From Halalkalibacter alkaliphilus (GTDB lineage Bacteria > Bacillota > Bacilli > Bacillales > Bacillaceae_D), in contig NZ_JAKRYL010000001.1 in NCBI RefSeq assembly GCF_023555415.1, positions 248,001 through 312,000 of the forward strand: a stretch of DNA of 64,000 nt. Reading direction: 5' to 3'. The position numbers and the translations under genes are program-made. This document shows, piece after piece, positions 46,841-55,786 of the stretch. Position 1 is the first letter of the stretch. The number at the start of each line of letters is the position of its first letter. Below the pieces are notes generated by a model that saw only the letters and a program-made list of their open reading frames with translations, was not told the origin of the DNA and ran no database searches.

Positions 46841-47929
46841 ATGGTTTATACTAGTACCAAATCGCTAGAAACATTAATGGAAACAGTGCCTGAGGATTGC
46901 CAAAAAGACATAAAACGTTTTAAACGAGTTATGGATGTCCTGACAAAAGAGCCTGAACCAAAAGTAGGTCAGACTCCTAAAGAGGTAATATGGACGAAAA
47001 ATAAAGCTAAGCTTTACCGCTATCAGCCAGCTAAGAAAAAGACAAATAAAGTTCCAATCTTAATGATCTATGCGCTAATAAATAAACCTTATATTCTCGA
47101 TTTAGCTCCTGGCAGTAGCCTAATTGAGTATTTAACAGATAAGGGACATGACGTTTATTTGTTAGACTGGGGAACACCAGGTTATGAAGACCGTCATATG
47201 AAATTGGATGACTACGTGCTAGATTATATCCCACGCGCAGTGAAGAAAGTACTTCGCACATCTGAAGCGAAAGAAATTAGCTTACTTGGCTATTGTATCG
47301 GCGGGACATTAACTGCTATTTTCTCAGCACTACATCCGAACTTGCCGATTCGTAATACGATCTTTTTGACGAGCCCATTCGACTTTGAAGATGCAGGATT
47401 ATTTACGAATTGGGTCGATGAAAGATATTTCAATTTAGATCTTATGGTTGATACATTTGGCAACATCCCAGCTGAAACAATTGATTTCGGTAACAAATTA
47501 TTAAAACCACTTGTCAACTACTTTGGCCCATATGTCGCACTAGCTGATCGTGCAGATAACGACAAATTCGTTAAAAACTGGACTCTCATGCAAAAATGGG
47601 TCGGTGATGGAGTACCTTTCCCTGGTGAAGCGTACAGACAATGGATCGGTGAATTTTATCAGAAGAATAAGTTAATTAAGGATGAGCTGTATATTCGTGG
47701 ACAGCAAGTTGAGCTAAAGAACATTAAAGCAAACGTTCTAAACATTGCAGCTGATCGCGATCATATTGCTATCCCTGAACAAACTGAACGTCTAATGGAT
47801 AAAATATCTAGTAAAGATAAAACATTTAAGCTAATTCCTGCTGGTCACGTCTCTGTAACTGTCGGAAGAAGTGCTGTGAAACATACGTATCCATTAATTG
47901 AAGAATGGTTAACTGATCATTCAAAGTAA
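46841..47929 (+). CDS. phaC: Class IV polyhydroxyalkanoate synthase
   Basis: A 362-residue alpha/beta-hydrolase-fold polymerase that joins 3-hydroxyacyl-CoA into polyester on granules. The lipase-like box holds the catalytic cysteine Cys152 in LLGYCIGG, with the Asp in AADRDHIA (about 306) and His in PAGHVSV (about 335). Length and motifs identify the class IV enzyme that needs PhaR. AAAGGAG site before the ATG; ends in a terminator. Confidence 0.95.
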   Translation: MVYTSTKSLETLMETVPEDCQKDIKRFKRVMDVLTKEPEPKVGQTPKEVIWTKNKAKLYRYQPAKKKTNKVPILMIYALINKPYILDLAPGSSLIEYLTDKGHDVYLLDWGTPGYEDRHMKLDDYVLDYIPRAVKKVLRTSEAKEISLLGYCIGGTLTAIFSALHPNLPIRNTIFLTSPFDFEDAGLFTNWVDERYFNLDLMVDTFGNIPAETIDFGNKLLKPLVNYFGPYVALADRADNDKFVKNWTLMQKWVGDGVPFPGEAYRQWIGEFYQKNKLIKDELYIRGQQVELKNIKANVLNIAADRDHIAIPEQTERLMDKISSKDKTFKLIPAGHVSVTVGRSAVKHTYPLIEEWLTDHSK

Positions 47930-47939
47930 TAATCTATTA

Positions 47940-47993
47940 AAAAAAGGATGTGAATCCCTATGCATTTAATTGCTAGGGTCACACCTTTTTTTT
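47940..47993 (+). terminator. Rho-independent terminator of phaRBC
   Basis: AAAAAAGG-TGTGA-CCCTA pairs with TAGGG-TCACA-CCTTTTTT across an internal loop, followed by a T run. It begins 11 bp past the phaC stop. Confidence 0.8.
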
Positions 47994-48003
47994 CGTAATT
48001 AAT

Positions 48004-48396
48004 TTACCTTTGAAATAATGATTGAACGTCCTCATTTTTTGCATTTTTCAAAATATTAATTGCAAATAAAATAACAGCTAATAATACTGCCGTAGCACCA
48101 ATTGGAATGAAGAAGTGAAGAGAGCTATTTCCTTGAAGCAAGAAGAATAAACCGATCATCATAAGCGGCAGCCCAATGTTATGAAGCCAAAAATGAACTT
48201 TTCCTAGAATACTAGACTCCGCTCTTGGAAATAATGTGTAAAGAATACCCGCAAGTGTCATCGAAGTCCACCCTAATAGATTAATATGGACATGAACCCC
48301 CGTCAGATTATAAGCATGAGCAACAGACATATAATAACCAAGAGAAACTCCAATGACGAAATAAACAACTGAGATCTTAATAAATTTAATTCCCAA
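48004..48396 (-). CDS. Mini haem-copper-oxidase-like membrane protein
   Basis: A 130-residue membrane protein with four hydrophobic helices (about 5-25, 33-58, 68-88, 95-118). The segment VHVHINLLGWTSMTLAGILYTLFP resembles helix II-III of haem-copper oxidase subunit I (CcoN/NorB group) but the rest of that ~450-residue protein is missing. The start is the TTG at 48396, which has GGAGGTG six nt before it; an ATG at 48471 has no site. Similar short proteins annotated as cytochrome-c oxidase occur in Bacillaceae. A function cannot be assigned; the two His of HVH could bind a haem or metal. Confidence 0.7.
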   Translation of the reverse strand: MGIKFIKISVVYFVIGVSLGYYMSVAHAYNLTGVHVHINLLGWTSMTLAGILYTLFPRAESSILGKVHFWLHNIGLPLMMIGLFFLLQGNSSLHFFIPIGATAVLLAVILFAINILKNAKNEDVQSLFQR

Positions 48397-48522
48397 ATGT
48401 TTCACCTCCCTTCTTTTGTCATTATACAAACGTCCTATGTACTTTATTCCAGTCAAGGTTGCCATTTTCACAAAATATTTTTCTTTATTACGTTCAAATA
48501 GTATCTAATTGACCATACAAAA

Positions 48523-48562
48523 AGGTAATTACAGTTGTCTAACTTGACTTCCGTAATTACCT
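48523..48562 (-). terminator. Rho-independent terminator of DUF2207 gene
   Basis: AGGTAATTAC / GTAATTACCT, a perfect 10-bp stem, is followed by TTTTTGTATGG on the minus strand, 22 bp past the stop codon. Confidence 0.78.
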
Positions 48563-48583
48563 ATTAATTAACTAAAATAAATG

Positions 48584-50296
48584 TTAAAACGCTCCAGATC
48601 CTCCCCCTCCACCTCCTGCTCCGGAGCCGCCTCCACTAATAGAACTGCCTCCAGAACTACTATCGACCACTCCAGTCGTCTTATCTGCACGTTTAAAATT
48701 CGAGGATGTAACCGCTGCAATGATAAGCCAAGTTGAATCGAAGCTATATGCTGCACCTGATGGATTTGCGCTTATTGTTGGGTTAAAAGCATTCAATAAT
48801 GTTTCATTTTTCTTCTTAATACTTTTTTCATTCATTCCTAGCCCGTAAATGAAGGCACGCATTTTATCATCTTCGGATAAAACTTGCCAATTTGAAGGCT
48901 GCATATTTGGAAATTGTTGTTTAAAGTTACGCCACTGAAGAGTGACCTTTGTACCATCCCATGTCTTTGGATTATAACAAATCGCAAATAGTATCAATGC
49001 TATACACAAGATGCCAGATGATACGGCAAAAAAGATTAACCCATGAATAGCAAATAATATAATAAACGGAAGTAAAATCATACTTAATAAGCCTACTATT
49101 ACACGGTATTTGACCTTATTTTCATACAAACTAGCTTCTTTTAATTCAACTCGTACAGCTTCCTGCCATTTTACTTTTTGACGTTGGTATTTTTGATGAT
49201 TCTTCTTATTTTTAAGATAGGATGATAAATCATCAAAGTTAAACTCATTATCATTTCCTATTTCATCAAACAACCATTCAACCAATACTGTTTCGTGTTT
49301 CAATAACTCACTTCGATCAACTAATCTAAAACGATCATCTTTAAGTTTCTTCACATAGCCTTTACGTACTAAATCTAATAGCGCAGCGGCAACAGTCTCT
49401 GGGTGGATCTGTTGGTAATTCATATAAAAAATGGTTGTTAGCATTGAGAGTGTTTCCTTTGGGATAAGTTCCCAAGTTGTTACTTCTCGCATGAGCGATG
49501 AGCGCTTTCCTTTCGCCTCAAACCAAGCTCGGTAAAGAAGGAAAAGTAAAACGAAACTAAATAAAGGTACTATCATCGTACCAATGGACGAGAGTGAATC
49601 TTTTCTCTCTAATGCTGCAGCTTCTTTTTCAAGTAATTGTTGTTTGGTCTCTTCAATCTCTGTTCGCATTAGTTGATTGGAAGAAATCGTTGCTGCACCG
49701 AAGAGGTTTGCATCATAAGCAACTCGAATGTCCCCATTTCGTTTACTCGGTACTTGCCCAAAGTTGTATTGAACATGCCCACCTTGTAAAACTGTCTCTT
49801 TTTGAAAGGCCTCATCATAACCAAAGGCAATCACATTTGCTGTTGATTCTGGGGGATAAACATTAATCGTTAAATTTCCGTATGTGGAATCATTGCTTCG
49901 GTCAAAGAATGGCCAGTAAAATTCAGCAACGTCTGTGTAAACATCAACACCATTTTTTATTTCATAAAAGAGGTCTATCTTGATCGTTTCATCTTCTCCA
50001 GACCGATGGATGCGATGCTCGGTTTCATTTGATTCGATTAGTAAAGGTAGATTATCTTCAAATGCTTCTAGTTGAAAAATCTCCCATCCCTTTTTCGGAA
50101 TTATTTCTCGAATTATCCCTCCAAACTCACCACTGAAGTCATACGTATGACTTTCCTGGACTGAGACATTCCCATTCGCTTGTAAGTATGCATGTATTTC
50201 GACACTTGTAATTTCATATTCAACTGCTAACACTTTTGAAGGAATAAATAACAGCAGAGCTACGATTAACAAACTTATCATTTTTTTATTTTTCAT
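48584..50296 (-). CDS. DUF2207-family membrane protein with Gly-rich tail
   Basis: A 570-residue protein: signal peptide (KKMISLLIVALLLFIPSKVLA), extracytoplasmic beta-rich DUF2207 domain (about 25-200), TM at about 235-255, cytoplasmic winged-helix-like region (about 265-370), paired TMs (about 385-430), and a C-terminal tail ending in a glycine/serine run (GGGSGAGGGGGGSGAF). The Gly-rich end is characteristic of this family; the function is unknown. ATG 50296 is used because AAGGTGGGA lies upstream at good spacing; the ATG at 50314 would be within that site's reach only poorly. Confidence 0.82.
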   Translation of the reverse strand: MKNKKMISLLIVALLLFIPSKVLAVEYEITSVEIHAYLQANGNVSVQESHTYDFSGEFGGIIREIIPKKGWEIFQLEAFEDNLPLLIESNETEHRIHRSGEDETIKIDLFYEIKNGVDVYTDVAEFYWPFFDRSNDSTYGNLTINVYPPESTANVIAFGYDEAFQKETVLQGGHVQYNFGQVPSKRNGDIRVAYDANLFGAATISSNQLMRTEIEETKQQLLEKEAAALERKDSLSSIGTMIVPLFSFVLLFLLYRAWFEAKGKRSSLMREVTTWELIPKETLSMLTTIFYMNYQQIHPETVAAALLDLVRKGYVKKLKDDRFRLVDRSELLKHETVLVEWLFDEIGNDNEFNFDDLSSYLKNKKNHQKYQRQKVKWQEAVRVELKEASLYENKVKYRVIVGLLSMILLPFIILFAIHGLIFFAVSSGILCIALILFAICYNPKTWDGTKVTLQWRNFKQQFPNMQPSNWQVLSEDDKMRAFIYGLGMNEKSIKKKNETLLNAFNPTISANPSGAAYSFDSTWLIIAAVTSSNFKRADKTTGVVDSSSGGSSISGGGSGAGGGGGGSGAF

Positions 50297-50374
50297 GTCC
50301 GTCCCACCTTCCACTACTATATACGTTATTGAAGTGGAAAAGTTTCATCGCTAAAATGTATGACATTATAAAAT

Positions 50375-50397
50375 AGCGCATTGGAATCCAATGCGCT
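50375..50397 (-). terminator. Rho-independent terminator
   Basis: AGCGCATTGGA / TCCAATGCGCT, a perfect 11-bp stem with a one-nt centre (effective loop about 3-5 nt), is followed by ATTTTAT on the minus strand. It lies 59 bp past the stop of the YPYP-tail protein. Confidence 0.65.
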
Positions 50398-50455
50398 GTA
50401 ATATAGATGTTCTACTGTAACGTTATATTTTATAATGGCTCTTTTGCATTCGCTA

Positions 50456-50824
50456 TTAATAATATGGGTAAGGGTACGGATACGGATAAGAGTACGGATA
50501 TGGAGCTGGATAGACATAAGGTAATAAAGCTAGAGCAGCTAAACTAGCAAGCGGGAAAAAGTGTGGTCTAAACCGTCTAAACCTTCTTCTAGGAAACCCA
50601 TAACCATATCCGCCAGCATAGTAACGCTCATCTTGTTCGTCACTACGGTCCATAACATCCTCGCCAACTAAAACATGAACGCCATCAGTACCAACACTTT
50701 GAATGATCCCATCTACATTACTGCCATCTCTCATTGTTAATGTTACATGATAATGCATATATTGCTTGCATTGATCATGCAATGCTCTTGTATCATCGAG
50801 TTCACTTTGATAATAATTATTCAT
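50456..50824 (-). CDS. Small Sm-like protein with Tyr-Pro repeat tail
   Basis: A 122-residue protein in two parts. Residues 10-65 (HVTLTMRDGSNVDGIIQSVGTDGVHVLVGEDV) look like an Sm/LSm-type beta-barrel. The rest is a basic patch (FPRRRFRRFRPHF), a short hydrophobic segment and a tail of YP repeats (YPYSYPYPYPYPYY). ATG 50824 follows GAAAGGAGAGG. Proteins with such tails in Bacillus are often spore-coat or cell-surface associated; that is only a suggestion. I do not recognise the gene. Confidence 0.65.
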   Translation of the reverse strand: MNNYYQSELDDTRALHDQCKQYMHYHVTLTMRDGSNVDGIIQSVGTDGVHVLVGEDVMDRSDEQDERYYAGGYGYGFPRRRFRRFRPHFFPLASLAALALLPYVYPAPYPYSYPYPYPYPYY

Positions 50825-50889
50825 TTTTTCCTCTCCTTTCAAAATACATGATATTCACCTAGCTGGAGAGTGTGACACCTACAGAAAAA

Positions 50890-50914
50890 GACAGCTGAGA
50901 ATCAACTCTCAGCC
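50890..50914 (-). terminator. Rho-independent terminator of pectate lyase
   Basis: GGCTGAGAG - TTGAT - CTCAGC on the minus strand, followed by TGTCTTTTTC, directly after the stop codon of the pectate lyase gene. Confidence 0.75.
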
Positions 50915-50924
50915 GCCTTTCACT

Positions 50925-53900
50925 TTACTTACGAACTGTAATATGTGTTGTACCTTCAAACAAAGCGCCAGATTCAAGCTGGCCAGTAATAACAATCGGA
51001 ACTTGATTTCCTTCTTCAAGTATCTTTGCAAGGTCTTGTCTAGAAAATTTGACCGTTACTTTCTGACCATCAATGTCAGCATCTTGAACAGGCTTAACTA
51101 TACCGTTCAATCGAATGGATTCTACTACAACCTCTTGATTTGTTGTCTCATCTGCAAACTCAATTTTTACCGTCGCAACGGATGGATTGTTACCACTACT
51201 GTTATTAACACCTTTTACATTTAGAACATGTGGAGTGAAGTCAATCGCTGCTTCTACAGTTTCAGCTTCTGATTCAGGGTTAACTAATTCATTAAATGTA
51301 TCCCATACATCTCCCCAGAGGATCTCTCCATCTCCCCCCCGTTTAATCGAAACAATATTTCCATCACTATCATATTCAAAAATTGATTCAAGGCTATCTA
51401 AGATATCATTTGACAATGTCTCTCCAGATTTATTTACTGATTTTGATCCAGTAAAGAAATAGTTATTATCCGACTCCACGTTTGAAGGGTAACTATCTTT
51501 TGCACTCCCTACCTCCGCTGTTCTGTATGACACAAAACCGTCGATTGTAAAATCAGTTGGAATGTGCGCGTATGTTGTAAAGCTTAAGTTTGCCCCATGG
51601 TTGTTAAAGCCGATGTTGTTTTTAGCAATCAACCCTGGATTACTATTACTTGTGAATCCAAAGTAACCATTTCCAAATGCAATGCTATTTTTAATCACAT
51701 GCGGAACGTGAACTCCTTCTCCACCAAGCTTAAATCCATTTTTCCCAGCATTCCCTTCATAGCCATTTGTTAAGCGTCCATTATTAAAGGCAATGCTATT
51801 TTCAATTGTCACAGCACCAATTGCACCTGTTCCGACTTTTGTGTATAGATCCCAGCCATCATCAATATTGTTATGTGAGATACACCCTCTAAATACATTC
51901 CCTTCACCTACTGTTAGCTTAGCTGCAAACCCATCTGCATTATTTTCAGACGGATCACGATTATCAAAGGCAACGCTATTTAATATGAGGTTGTACGATG
52001 GCCAATCTTCCTTATTTGGCGAACCATCTGTACGACTAATTTGTAACCCTGTATCACCATGCTCGTACACACGAACATCCTCAACAATATTATGACTACC
52101 GCCAATCGTATACCCTTTTGTATTTCCAGCCGAACGAGCAAAGTCTATTCCTTTTACATGCCAGTAATCACCACTATGAACGACTCCTTCTGAGCGTCTG
52201 TCAAAATCAATGACAGGTCGGTCTTTTGCTTCAGGATCAGCGACTAAATACTTCATTGCATCCTTAGTACCGTCGTTATACTTTTTAATCTCAAGCTTTG
52301 AATTACGTACATATTGACCTTCAAGGACAATAATTTTTTGTCCTTCACTTACAAAATGAATAGCGGTATCAAGATCGAGAGGGTTCTCTCTTGAACCGTC
52401 TCCACTGCTTGTCCCCGTTGGCGAGACATAAATATCTCCATCAAATATTTTTGATTGAACTGTAAAGTTTCGAACAATTTGATGGTAGGAAGTTAAATAC
52501 TGCGTATCATCGGGCAAAAATGAAAGACTAAAATTGGTATTCCCTGAATTAAGCTTTGCAGCAACTTCACGAATTTCTCCTGCTTTCACTTCTACATCCT
52601 GAGCGATCACCTCTTGCCCTTGTCTAATCGTGACAAACCCATCTACATTGGATTGAACCATCAGGTTGTAATCCGTATTGGATGTTTTATCAAGTGATTC
52701 AATCGTAAAACTTGGTGTAACCGGCTCCGCTGGTGGTTCAACCTTTGGTGCATCCGTTGCAGCAGCAGTAACCGTAAAATCAATATTACTTACTTCGATT
52801 GTTGCCAGCCGCGCTGTATAGAAGCCGACGTAAATTTTGGAATCTTGAACATCTAAGATTTCTGGTTCATAGAACATCACTTCTTCGTCATTATTAAGCT
52901 TCATTGTGTAGCCGCTGTTTGTTTTCGCAAGCGTTAGTCTATATTCTTGGGCAGGGTACGTATTATCTGTTGTTGGTCTAACATTTTTCAGCATCTGCTT
53001 TTGAATGCCCTCGCTACCTTCCCCGTCAGAAGCTAACACGCCAGTTCTAATAAAGCCTTGCGTTCCGTTCTCATCTCTTGTTCCACCACTAAATCCACCG
53101 ACAGCAGCAATGTTCGATGCAAACACACTTGCATCTTGAACCGAATTAACTGCATCTCTTGCCATGATTCCAAAAGATTCTTGTCCATCATGAGGAGTCT
53201 TTGCGTATTCAATAACCTTTATATCAGCAGTCAATTTAAAGTTATCTTCTTCCGCATCTATCTCCGTATAGTAAAACGAGATTCCATCATGATCGCCTGT
53301 AATTTTCCCACCGCCTTCTAACGCCACTAACTTCACAGTCCCATCATCTTGGACATCAACATAGTTACGCTGATCAGAAGACGATTGTCCAAATCTCATT
53401 TTTTTCCATGCTGGTTCAACAGGTTCTCTAACGGTTACTTGGAACGAAATTGACTTGATATCATTCTCTTCCGGAACGATGTTAATTTCGTACGTTCCAG
53501 CTTCAGAGCTATCAAACTCTGATTCATCAATCTTATAATCATCAGTAGATAAAACTTCCATGTCCAAGTTATCATATACTTTTGATACTTCTAATCCTGT
53601 AGAATCAAAAGTTTCGCCAACGACATACGTTGTTTTTGGATAACTCGTTACTTCAATGGCCGATAACTCTTTTTCTTTCACGACTACTTGGAAGTTGACT
53701 GTTACTCCTTTGTAAGCTAGAGTAATTTCTTTCTCCCCAACTATTGTTGTATCAAGAACAGACACATCATACTCACCCGGCAGAAGTCTTACCGCACTCT
53801 TATCGCTATATTCAGCATATAAACTTAAGCCAGCAAGATCCAACTCATCTCCTAAGAAGTAAAGAGTTTTTACCGGTAGCTGTCTTATATCAAGTTTAGC

Positions 53901-55136
53901 GATCTCTGCATCTTTAACTTCTACATCAAAACTCGTCGTTGTTTCAGGTGTTTCAGTCGATTGAACTGTTACTTCTACAGTTCCCGCCTCTTCAAACGTG
54001 TAGCCTTCTTCAGACAACTCTTCCCCAGCAATCACAAACGAATATTGACCGCTCGTAAGCTCTTGATAGTCAAATCCATTTTCATATTCTGCTACGACGA
54101 CCAATCCTTGTGGGTCAAAGGAATCCCCTTTATAATAGACGGATTTTGCCGGGTAATATTTAATGTCGAGCCCAGTTACACCAGGTACCTTAATTTCAAG
54201 GTCTATTGTTGTAGTAACACCATTGTAATGAATTGTAATGGTATTTGTGCCGACTTCGCTGCTGTCAAATCCAGTGACTATGTAGTCACTGCTGGAAAGT
54301 TCAGCTTCAGTGTCATCCTCAAATATGGCTTTCACTTTTAAACCTGATAGGTCAAGCTGTTCACCACGTAGGTATTCAGTTTTCATGTCGGTTGTATCTG
54401 CATGTATGCTGTTAACCTGTCCGGAAGCGACTTCCAAATTTACATCACTAAAGGTAACTGTTGTATTTCTAGATGTGAATAGACCAGCATAGATGATCTT
54501 TCCATCATAGCTTTCAATCGTCTGAATTTCATCATTAATCTTTAAGATATACAGGTTTCCTGATTTTTGAATACTTAACTTGTATTCTTCGTCAGCTGCT
54601 GGTGCATTTGCATTAAATGCCAACCCATCCTTATGAACATTTTCATTTTCATATTTATAGAAGCCTTTCATTACTTGATCAAGCGCACCAACAGCCACGT
54701 AATCTCCTGTAAAGTCGCTTTTATTTTCATTTTCTAAAATATCTCCCCTTAGCATTAAACCAAAGGAAACTTGGCTATTAGCAGTCCATGCATCGACATG
54801 AGCTGTTGCTGTTAGTTCAAAGTTGCCATCAGACGGAACTTCCTTAAAATAATAGGCGATTCCTTCAGTCGAACTAGCTATCTTTCCTCTATTATTAGAA
54901 CTACGAAGAGTTACCGTTTCATCATCATTTTCCGTGATTTCAAAATTTTCGTAAGTAATATTTCCTTGTCCCCCATTGTCTCCAAAGACACTGCCTTGCC
55001 AATCACTTTTAATGTTAATCATCTCAGGACTTGTTTCATCCTCGTCCGCCTCTGCAAAGACAGCTAGATTCATAGGAGATAAAACAAGAATGAATGCCAT
55101 CAACATCGCTAGCCATCTTTTATGTTTTCTTTTCAT
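50925..55136 (-). CDS. Large secreted pectate lyase, PL9, with Ig-like and LamG-like domains
   Basis: A 1403-residue secreted protein. Order: signal peptide (1-29, ending VFAEA); laminin-G/concanavalin-like domain (about 40-240); four bacterial Ig-like (Big_3) repeats (about 245-575), each beginning with a YxxGDxFDxxGL-like turn; a second LamG-like domain (about 580-790); a linker; an Fn3-like segment (about 800-905); and a PL9 parallel beta-helix (about 910-1290) starting DIYVSPTGTSSGDGSRENP. The C-terminal ~110 residues form a further Ig-like piece. PL9 lyases cleave polygalacturonate by Ca2+-dependent beta-elimination; NADGFAAKLTVGEGNVF and DDGWDLYTK contain the Asp ligands and lysine typical of the family. 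Two 18-bp palindromes and a CRE lie upstream. Substrate could be pectate or rhamnogalacturonan. Confidence 0.88.
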   Translation of the reverse strand: MKRKHKRWLAMLMAFILVLSPMNLAVFAEADEDETSPEMINIKSDWQGSVFGDNGGQGNITYENFEITENDDETVTLRSSNNRGKIASSTEGIAYYFKEVPSDGNFELTATAHVDAWTANSQVSFGLMLRGDILENENKSDFTGDYVAVGALDQVMKGFYKYENENVHKDGLAFNANAPAADEEYKLSIQKSGNLYILKINDEIQTIESYDGKIIYAGLFTSRNTTVTFSDVNLEVASGQVNSIHADTTDMKTEYLRGEQLDLSGLKVKAIFEDDTEAELSSSDYIVTGFDSSEVGTNTITIHYNGVTTTIDLEIKVPGVTGLDIKYYPAKSVYYKGDSFDPQGLVVVAEYENGFDYQELTSGQYSFVIAGEELSEEGYTFEEAGTVEVTVQSTETPETTTSFDVEVKDAEIAKLDIRQLPVKTLYFLGDELDLAGLSLYAEYSDKSAVRLLPGEYDVSVLDTTIVGEKEITLAYKGVTVNFQVVVKEKELSAIEVTSYPKTTYVVGETFDSTGLEVSKVYDNLDMEVLSTDDYKIDESEFDSSEAGTYEINIVPEENDIKSISFQVTVREPVEPAWKKMRFGQSSSDQRNYVDVQDDGTVKLVALEGGGKITGDHDGISFYYTEIDAEEDNFKLTADIKVIEYAKTPHDGQESFGIMARDAVNSVQDASVFASNIAAVGGFSGGTRDENGTQGFIRTGVLASDGEGSEGIQKQMLKNVRPTTDNTYPAQEYRLTLAKTNSGYTMKLNNDEEVMFYEPEILDVQDSKIYVGFYTARLATIEVSNIDFTVTAAATDAPKVEPPAEPVTPSFTIESLDKTSNTDYNLMVQSNVDGFVTIRQGQEVIAQDVEVKAGEIREVAAKLNSGNTNFSLSFLPDDTQYLTSYHQIVRNFTVQSKIFDGDIYVSPTGTSSGDGSRENPLDLDTAIHFVSEGQKIIVLEGQYVRNSKLEIKKYNDGTKDAMKYLVADPEAKDRPVIDFDRRSEGVVHSGDYWHVKGIDFARSAGNTKGYTIGGSHNIVEDVRVYEHGDTGLQISRTDGSPNKEDWPSYNLILNSVAFDNRDPSENNADGFAAKLTVGEGNVFRGCISHNNIDDGWDLYTKVGTGAIGAVTIENSIAFNNGRLTNGYEGNAGKNGFKLGGEGVHVPHVIKNSIAFGNGYFGFTSNSNPGLIAKNNIGFNNHGANLSFTTYAHIPTDFTIDGFVSYRTAEVGSAKDSYPSNVESDNNYFFTGSKSVNKSGETLSNDILDSLESIFEYDSDGNIVSIKRGGDGEILWGDVWDTFNELVNPESEAETVEAAIDFTPHVLNVKGVNNSSGNNPSVATVKIEFADETTNQEVVVESIRLNGIVKPVQDADIDGQKVTVKFSRQDLAKILEEGNQVPIVITGQLESGALFEGTTHITVRK

Positions 55137-55332
55137 TTAATAACCCTCTCCTTTATCAAATTTAGCTTTTTCCTATGTATCCTCCCTTCCGTTAAGTTGG
55201 TCATATTTAAACATCATGAAAACTACAGCGTTTTTAAGCTTTCATGAAATGGATTAACCTTTCATGTAAATTAGTAAAAATAAAGCTTGAGTGATAATTG
55301 AATAAGTCACCTCTGGAAGGATCGGACTACCT

Positions 55333-55350
55333 AATAACAACGTTGTTATT
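55333..55350. promoter_or_regulatory. LacI-type operator palindrome, copy A
   Basis: AATAACAACGTTGTTATT is a perfect 18-bp palindrome with a central CG, the form of LacI-family operators. An identical copy lies 72 bp away (55405-55422). About 200 bp upstream of the pectate lyase start. Confidence 0.7.
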
Positions 55351-55404
55351 TTTGCTGAATTCAAACAACTTGGGAGAGTTATATTTAGAGGGTTGACCAC
55401 TAAC

Positions 55405-55422
55405 AATAACAACGTTGTTATT
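55405..55422. promoter_or_regulatory. LacI-type operator palindrome, copy B
   Basis: Identical to copy A; centre-to-centre distance 72 bp, near seven helical turns, so looping by a tetramer is possible. The regulator would probably be a KdgR- or ExuR-like LacI protein encoded elsewhere. Confidence 0.7.
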
Positions 55423-55432
55423 CTATTAAAAT

Positions 55433-55446
55433 AGTAAACGCTTACA
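55433..55446. promoter_or_regulatory. Catabolite-response element upstream of pectate lyase
   Basis: AGTAAACGCTTACA matches 13 of 14 positions of TGWNANCGNTNWCA and adjoins palindrome copy B. Confidence 0.55.
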
Positions 55447-55786
55447 AAGACTCTGTCAACGTGTTATTAGACTTGGACCATAGTACCTAATCTCCTCCCA
55501 TAAATGTACCGATTAATTAAAAGAAAGACTGAAATTTAGTACTTTATAGGAAAATATAAATAGGAGTACTTCCCCCTTATGATTCTATAAGCACTTCCCA
55601 TTCTTGTTAAAGGCAATTATGTACTTTTACGAAATTGTATGTATCCATTACACACTCCAAAATAATCTGTCCACCTCAGTACCCCTAAATAGGAAAGTCT
55701 CTGAGGCTGGAAAGTCCGATATGAATAATCTTCCCCTTTCTAGCTCAGAATGGTTAAAAATATGAGACAAGGAGGTTTCACTATTC
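55447..55786. other. Intergenic region
   Basis: About 340 bp between the pectate lyase control sites and the divergent lipoprotein gene. Apart from the latter's AAGGAGG site at its right end I see no gene or structured element. Confidence 0.4.
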
